Assembly (NCBI GenBank): GCA_002328565.1
Contig: DCUU01000077.1
Location: 1 to 12,810, forward strand
Direction: 5' to 3'
From: Candidatus Moranbacteria bacterium UBA2206
GTDB taxonomy: Bacteria; Patescibacteriota; Minisyncoccia; Moranbacterales; UBA2206
Length of the DNA stretch: 12,810 nucleotides
Shown here piece after piece: positions 10,208 through 12,810 of the stretch. Both the position numbers and the translations under genes were made by a program. A model generated the notes under the pieces. That model was not told the DNA's origin. It made no database searches and saw only the letters and a program-made list of their open reading frames with translations. Numbering within the stretch: position 1 is the first letter of the stretch; every line of letters starts with the position of its first letter.

Positions 10208-10236
10208 AGCATAGCTGAAAATAAGTATTTTGTCAA
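10208..10236 (-). promoter_or_regulatory. Promoter of the 112-residue protein gene
   Basis: The minus strand reads TTGACA (10236-10231), 17-bp spacer, TATGCT (10213-10208). Predicted start near 10201, leader about 60 nt. Confidence 0.75.
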
Positions 10237-10258
10237 CACCTAACTTACGACAATACTT
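10223..10258. promoter_or_regulatory. Candidate operator dyad between divergent promoters
   Basis: AAGTATTTTGTC (10223-10234) and GACAATACTT (10249-10258) are inverted copies differing by two extra T. The dyad centre lies midway between the two -35 boxes, and its arms overlap both. A protein bound here would affect both promoters, as expected for a regulator controlling itself and its neighbour. Binding by the adjacent TrmB-like protein is inferred. Confidence 0.45.
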
Positions 10259-10285
10259 GACATCAGCTAAAAACTGCTATATAAT
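10257..10285 (+). promoter_or_regulatory. Perfect-consensus sigma70 promoter of the TrmB-like gene
   Basis: TTGACA (10257-10262), 17-bp spacer, TATAAT (10280-10285): both hexamers and the spacing are ideal. The predicted leader is about 70 nt and contains a small hairpin (TCAGT..ACTGA, about 10317-10331). Such a strong promoter on a regulator gene suggests that it is normally repressed. Confidence 0.88.
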
Positions 10286-10361
10286 AGGGCTAATATAAGC
10301 AATAGCGTGGGGTTTATCAGTCACTTACTGACAAAATAAAGATAAGGACTTTTTTAATGCT

Positions 10362-11096
10362 ATGAATAATGAGCTACAAAAATTAGGATTAACGCCTAAT
10401 GAGATAAAAATATATAACATCCTATTAGAAATAGGAGAAAATACTGTTGGGCCAATCATAAAAAAAATTAGTATGCATCGACAAGTAGCTTATGATGCTC
10501 TCAAGGGACTTGAAAATAAAAAAATGGTAGTTTCGACTACTAAGAACAACCGCGCTTATTATCGCATCGCTGATCCAAAAAATATTTTAGATAATATTCA
10601 CCAACAGGAATTTATCGCTAAAGGCTTAATCCATGAAATAAATCAAAAATTAACTGGACAAAAGAAAGGTCAGGAAATACGAATTTATGAAGGTGAAAAA
10701 GCTTTTCGAGAATTAACCATAAGAAATGACGATTTACAACCAAAAAATTCGGAATATTTGGTTGTAACTGGGGTGGGCACTAAATTTAGAGATATTATGG
10801 AAAAATCCAATGCCTTCGAAAAAAGCAATAAAACTAGAATAAAGAAGGATATAAAAACTAAAATAATCTTTTGTAATGTTGAAAAAAGAGACGCCCAAGC
10901 ACTAAACCGAGCCAATTCAGAATATCGCTTTCTATCTGAAGGCTATATTTCACCGACCGCCTTTGCAATTTGGCATGACTCTATCAATCTAATTTCTTAT
11001 GGTAGTGATATTTTTTGTATAGAAATAAAAAACAATGATTTTTATCAAGCTTATTTGAATTATTTCAATTTTCTTTGGAAGGTTGCTAAAAAATAA
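10362..11096 (+). CDS. TrmB-like winged-helix transcriptional regulator
   Basis: A 244-residue DNA-binding regulator. Residues 1-75 form a winged helix with the TrmB pattern: LGLTPNEIKIYNILLE, then a recognition-helix region (MHRQVAYDALKGLENKKMV) and a wing (STTKNNRAYYRIADP). A helical linker (75-105) follows, then a C-terminal domain (about 108-240) of alternating strands (IRIYEGEKAFREL, EYLVVTGVG, TKIIFCN, INLISYGSDIFCIEIKN). TrmB proteins are common in archaea and also found in CPR bacteria; some sense sugars, but no ligand can be inferred here. AAGGA (10344-10348) is 13 nt before ATG 10362 and 8 nt before an ATG at 10357 that opens a two-codon ORF overlapping the start. Its promoter is divergent from that of the 112-residue protein gene. 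No clear terminator follows. Confidence 0.82.
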   Translation: MNNELQKLGLTPNEIKIYNILLEIGENTVGPIIKKISMHRQVAYDALKGLENKKMVVSTTKNNRAYYRIADPKNILDNIHQQEFIAKGLIHEINQKLTGQKKGQEIRIYEGEKAFRELTIRNDDLQPKNSEYLVVTGVGTKFRDIMEKSNAFEKSNKTRIKKDIKTKIIFCNVEKRDAQALNRANSEYRFLSEGYISPTAFAIWHDSINLISYGSDIFCIEIKNNDFYQAYLNYFNFLWKVAKK

Positions 11097-11168
11097 CCCG
11101 CCATTCTTATTTTGCTAAAAATTCCATTTCCCAAATTTTCAAATCTATTGTAAAATATAAATAAGTTT

Positions 11169-11239
11169 TGTCATGCCAAATTAATTTTTAGCATCTCAAT
11201 TATTAAATCAAAGGATCCTGAAATAAATTCAGGATGACA
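11169..11239. repeat. Degenerate BIME-like element
   Basis: The left arm begins TGTCATGC as in the copy at 9673 but is then AT-rich and diverged; the right arm GATCCTGAAATAAATTCAGG plus ATGACA is well kept and folds as CCTGAA/TTCAGG. It takes up most of the 159-bp gap between the TrmB-like gene and the next gene. The rest of that gap is AT-rich without a convincing promoter. Confidence 0.6.
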
Positions 11240-11255
11240 ATTTTAAAAAAACAAA

Positions 11256-12533
11256 ATGTTTGGACTAAATTCAAAAGGATCGAATGATCCGCAAAATAAA
11301 AATTTAACGACTGAAGAGAAAATAAATCTCAGCGAAGACAATTTCAAATTGGAAGATTTTCCAATTCATACTATGAAGGAAGATTTGAAGGAATTACAAA
11401 ATCCTTCAATCAAAAAAGAAACTCCCATTGAAAATATTGAACCTAAAAAAACATTTTCATTCGACGCAAAACCACAAAATGTTTCTCCAGAAAAAAATGG
11501 GCCATTCTTTCGTCCAGAACCTCCAAAAAATCAAGAAAAGCCAGCTAATTATGCACCTAAAATTGCTCAATCGAAAAATGAACCCCTTTATTTTGATGAA
11601 TCTATTGAACTACCAAAAAAAATAGCCGTTGAAACACAAAGAGAAATTCCTGCGCCTGCGCCAAGACCAATTAATGTTCCGAGAGTTGAAGAAAAAATAA
11701 ATATCTCTCCAAAAGAAATGCCAAAAATTCCGCAACCCCCTATTCAAAAAACTTTTCAAGAAATTCCAAAAGAAAATATTGCCGAACCACATCACGGTAT
11801 TGGCAAAGCAGTTGCCATCGCAGTTGTGATTTTTATCATTCTAATTGCTAGCGCTGGCGGATATTATTTTTGGATGACTCGCATATCAACCCCCTTAGAA
11901 AAAAACATTACCACTAACGAGCCCCCAATAACTTTACCAAAAAAGGAAATGCCACCAGAAACAACAGATCCGCTGCCGATTCTTTCCTCTCAAAATTCCA
12001 ATTATTTGCAAATTAATTTGACGCAAGCTAATACTGAAAATCTCCAGCAAACACTAGATGGATATAAAACCAAAGTTTTGGCGACTAATGAAATAGGAAT
12101 TTTTGAATTTCTAATAACCGATGAAACAAATACCCCCGTCTCTTTTCAAGATTTCTCCTCAATACTAGGAATAAATTTATCCTCAGAAATATCTGCTCAA
12201 ATCGGTCAAGATTTTAGCCTCTATATCTATAATTACGGTGATAAAACCAGATTTGGGTTGCTCTTATCAGTGCTAAATGATAATTTAATAAAAACTGCCC
12301 TCACAAAAGAGGAAAAAAATCTTCCAACTAGCCTATCCCCGCTTTATCCAACAATAACCACACCTTTTCCAAGCACTTTTTCTTCTACTGTATACAAAAA
12401 TCATACTGTCCGTTATGTAAATATCACCTCAGCTGATGATTATGCCATAGATTATGCAATTATTGGGAATAAATTAGTTATCGGAACCACTAAAACCACC
12501 CTATTTTCCAGTTTAGATCGACTATCTGAATAA
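11256..12533 (+). CDS. Single-span membrane protein with proline-rich cytoplasmic region
   Basis: A 425-residue product of unknown function. Residues 1-180 are hydrophilic, rich in Pro, Lys, Glu and Asn and probably disordered (EIPAPAPRPINVPRVEEK is typical). One strong membrane span lies at about 184-206 (AVAIAVVIFIILIASAGGYY), then a Thr/Pro-rich stalk to about 240 and an outer domain of about 185 residues. That domain has alternating strands and ends YAIIGNKLVIGTTKTTLFSS, reminiscent of the closing strand-helix of DUF3352-like proteins; this resemblance is weak. The topology is N-terminus in, C-terminus out. No Shine-Dalgarno sequence is seen before ATG 11256; the BIME-like repeat ends 16 bp upstream. 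It appears to be a lone gene. Confidence 0.82.
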   Translation: MFGLNSKGSNDPQNKNLTTEEKINLSEDNFKLEDFPIHTMKEDLKELQNPSIKKETPIENIEPKKTFSFDAKPQNVSPEKNGPFFRPEPPKNQEKPANYAPKIAQSKNEPLYFDESIELPKKIAVETQREIPAPAPRPINVPRVEEKINISPKEMPKIPQPPIQKTFQEIPKENIAEPHHGIGKAVAIAVVIFIILIASAGGYYFWMTRISTPLEKNITTNEPPITLPKKEMPPETTDPLPILSSQNSNYLQINLTQANTENLQQTLDGYKTKVLATNEIGIFEFLITDETNTPVSFQDFSSILGINLSSEISAQIGQDFSLYIYNYGDKTRFGLLLSVLNDNLIKTALTKEEKNLPTSLSPLYPTITTPFPSTFSSTVYKNHTVRYVNITSADDYAIDYAIIGNKLVIGTTKTTLFSSLDRLSE

Positions 12534-12535
12534 AC

Positions 12536-12544
12536 TGTGGATAA
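12536..12544 (-). promoter_or_regulatory. Perfect DnaA box
   Basis: The minus strand reads TTATCCACA, the optimal DnaA-binding 9-mer, 3 bp after the stop codon of the preceding gene. About 170 bp of very AT-rich DNA follows. No second perfect box is seen before the window ends, so this is a single site, not a proven origin. Confidence 0.5.
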
Positions 12545-12675
12545 CTTTAGAAAGATACCCAAAAAAGAGATTCATTTAAAAAATGCTTGATTTTTTAGAT
12601 TTTTATGTAAATAGTTTTTATAGGCTAAATAATTCTGTTTTTTGGCTTAGATAAGATATTTTACAATTTATCGCA

Positions 12676-12704
12676 TTGACTTTAGTCTATTTTATTGCTA
12701 TAAT
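12676..12704 (+). promoter_or_regulatory. Strong sigma70 promoter before the terminal hairpin
   Basis: TTGACT (12676-12681), 17-bp spacer, TATAAT (12699-12704). Predicted start near 12711, so the transcript would begin about 16 nt before the long hairpin. No open reading frame of note starts between here and the window end. Confidence 0.75.
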
Positions 12705-12726
12705 AGTTGTATAGTGAACATTAAAA

Positions 12727-12807
12727 ACTTGCACAGCGGTATGGCAGAATAGTTTTCAATCGTAATTTCCCCCTATTTACGATTGAAAACTATTCTGCTG
12801 TCCAAGT
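12727..12807 (+). ncRNA. Long perfect hairpin, candidate structured RNA or element end
   Basis: The 22-nt arms 12744-12765 and 12777-12798 are exact inverse complements around an 11-nt loop containing CCCCC. The pairing continues outward, ACTTG (12727-12731) with CAAGT (12803-12807) and ACA with TGT, with a C/C mismatch and an 8-nt bulge GCGGTATG (12736-12743) on the left only. No T-run follows, so it is not an ordinary terminator. It starts just downstream of a strong promoter, which suggests a small structured RNA or a structured leader; the end of a palindromic mobile element is also possible. The window ends 3 nt later, so its full extent is unknown. Confidence 0.5.
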
Positions 12808-12810
12808 ATC

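Noticed and set aside
12578..12596. Possible terminator AAAAAAT/ATTTTTT after the last gene
   Set aside because: The stem is made only of A-T pairs and would be very unstable; no firm terminator can be called for the gene ending at 12533.
12744..12798. First repeat of a CRISPR array
   Set aside because: The GTTTTCAATCG...CGATTGAAAAC ends resemble CRISPR repeats and the upstream DNA is AT-rich with a promoter, but only one unit is visible, the pairing runs well past a normal repeat, and there are no spacers or cas genes in the window.

Overview
The window looks like a piece of a small, low-GC bacterial genome of the Patescibacteria/CPR type (Parcubacteria-like). This is an inference from several things seen together: AT-rich intergenic DNA, tRNA genes without an encoded CCA end, a TrmB-type regulator, a membrane-anchored LysM-CHAP hydrolase, lineage-poor proline-rich single-span membrane proteins, and many short palindromic and tandem repeats that sit even inside housekeeping genes. 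The promoters are clear sigma70-type (TTGACA / TATAAT, 17 bp spacing). No phage, IS transposase or CRISPR array is seen.

Layout. 1-685: 3' part of a multi-pass membrane protein gene. 686-1071: a REP/BIME-like palindromic element, a bidirectional terminator, a decayed tRNA copy, then tRNA-Ile2(CAT) and tRNA-Val(GAC) on the minus strand. 1126-2109 (-): Xer tyrosine recombinase, divergent from an operon at 2208-3671 (+) coding for a LysM-LysM-CHAP hydrolase and a 70-residue unknown protein. 3721-5984 (-): UvrD/PcrA helicase whose C-terminal domain is out of frame at a heptamer tandem repeat. 6062-7322 (+): rpsO (S15), NYN-domain putative ribonuclease and a small hydrophilic protein, ended by a terminator. 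7335-9788 (+): pnp (PNPase) with its own promoter and a long leader. 9801-10285: a 112-residue unknown protein gene (-) and a TrmB-like regulator gene (+) reading away from each other across an intergenic region with two near-consensus promoters and a dyad between them. 11256-12533 (+): single-span membrane protein. 12534-12810: AT-rich region with a perfect DnaA box, a strong promoter and a long hairpin at the window edge.

How the genes fit together. rpsO, the NYN nuclease and pnp form an RNA-metabolism block related to the widespread rpsO-pnp arrangement, here split by two extra genes, a terminator and a second promoter. The TrmB-like gene and its divergent neighbour look like a self-contained regulator/target pair. 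Xer and UvrD are chromosome-maintenance genes; both carry in-frame palindromic insertions.

The most unusual feature is the repeat load. Four tandem arrays of 7-bp units, each with a core of about four units (28 nt), occur at 3864, 3926, 4517 and 7494. Three lie inside uvrD. At the first, a gain of one unit or loss of two would restore the missing C-terminal domain, so it could act as a length-controlled switch. Palindromes of 29, 35 and about 43 nt are translated as part of Xer and UvrD. The other main candidate for something new is the strong promoter followed by a roughly 80-nt hairpin at 12676-12807.
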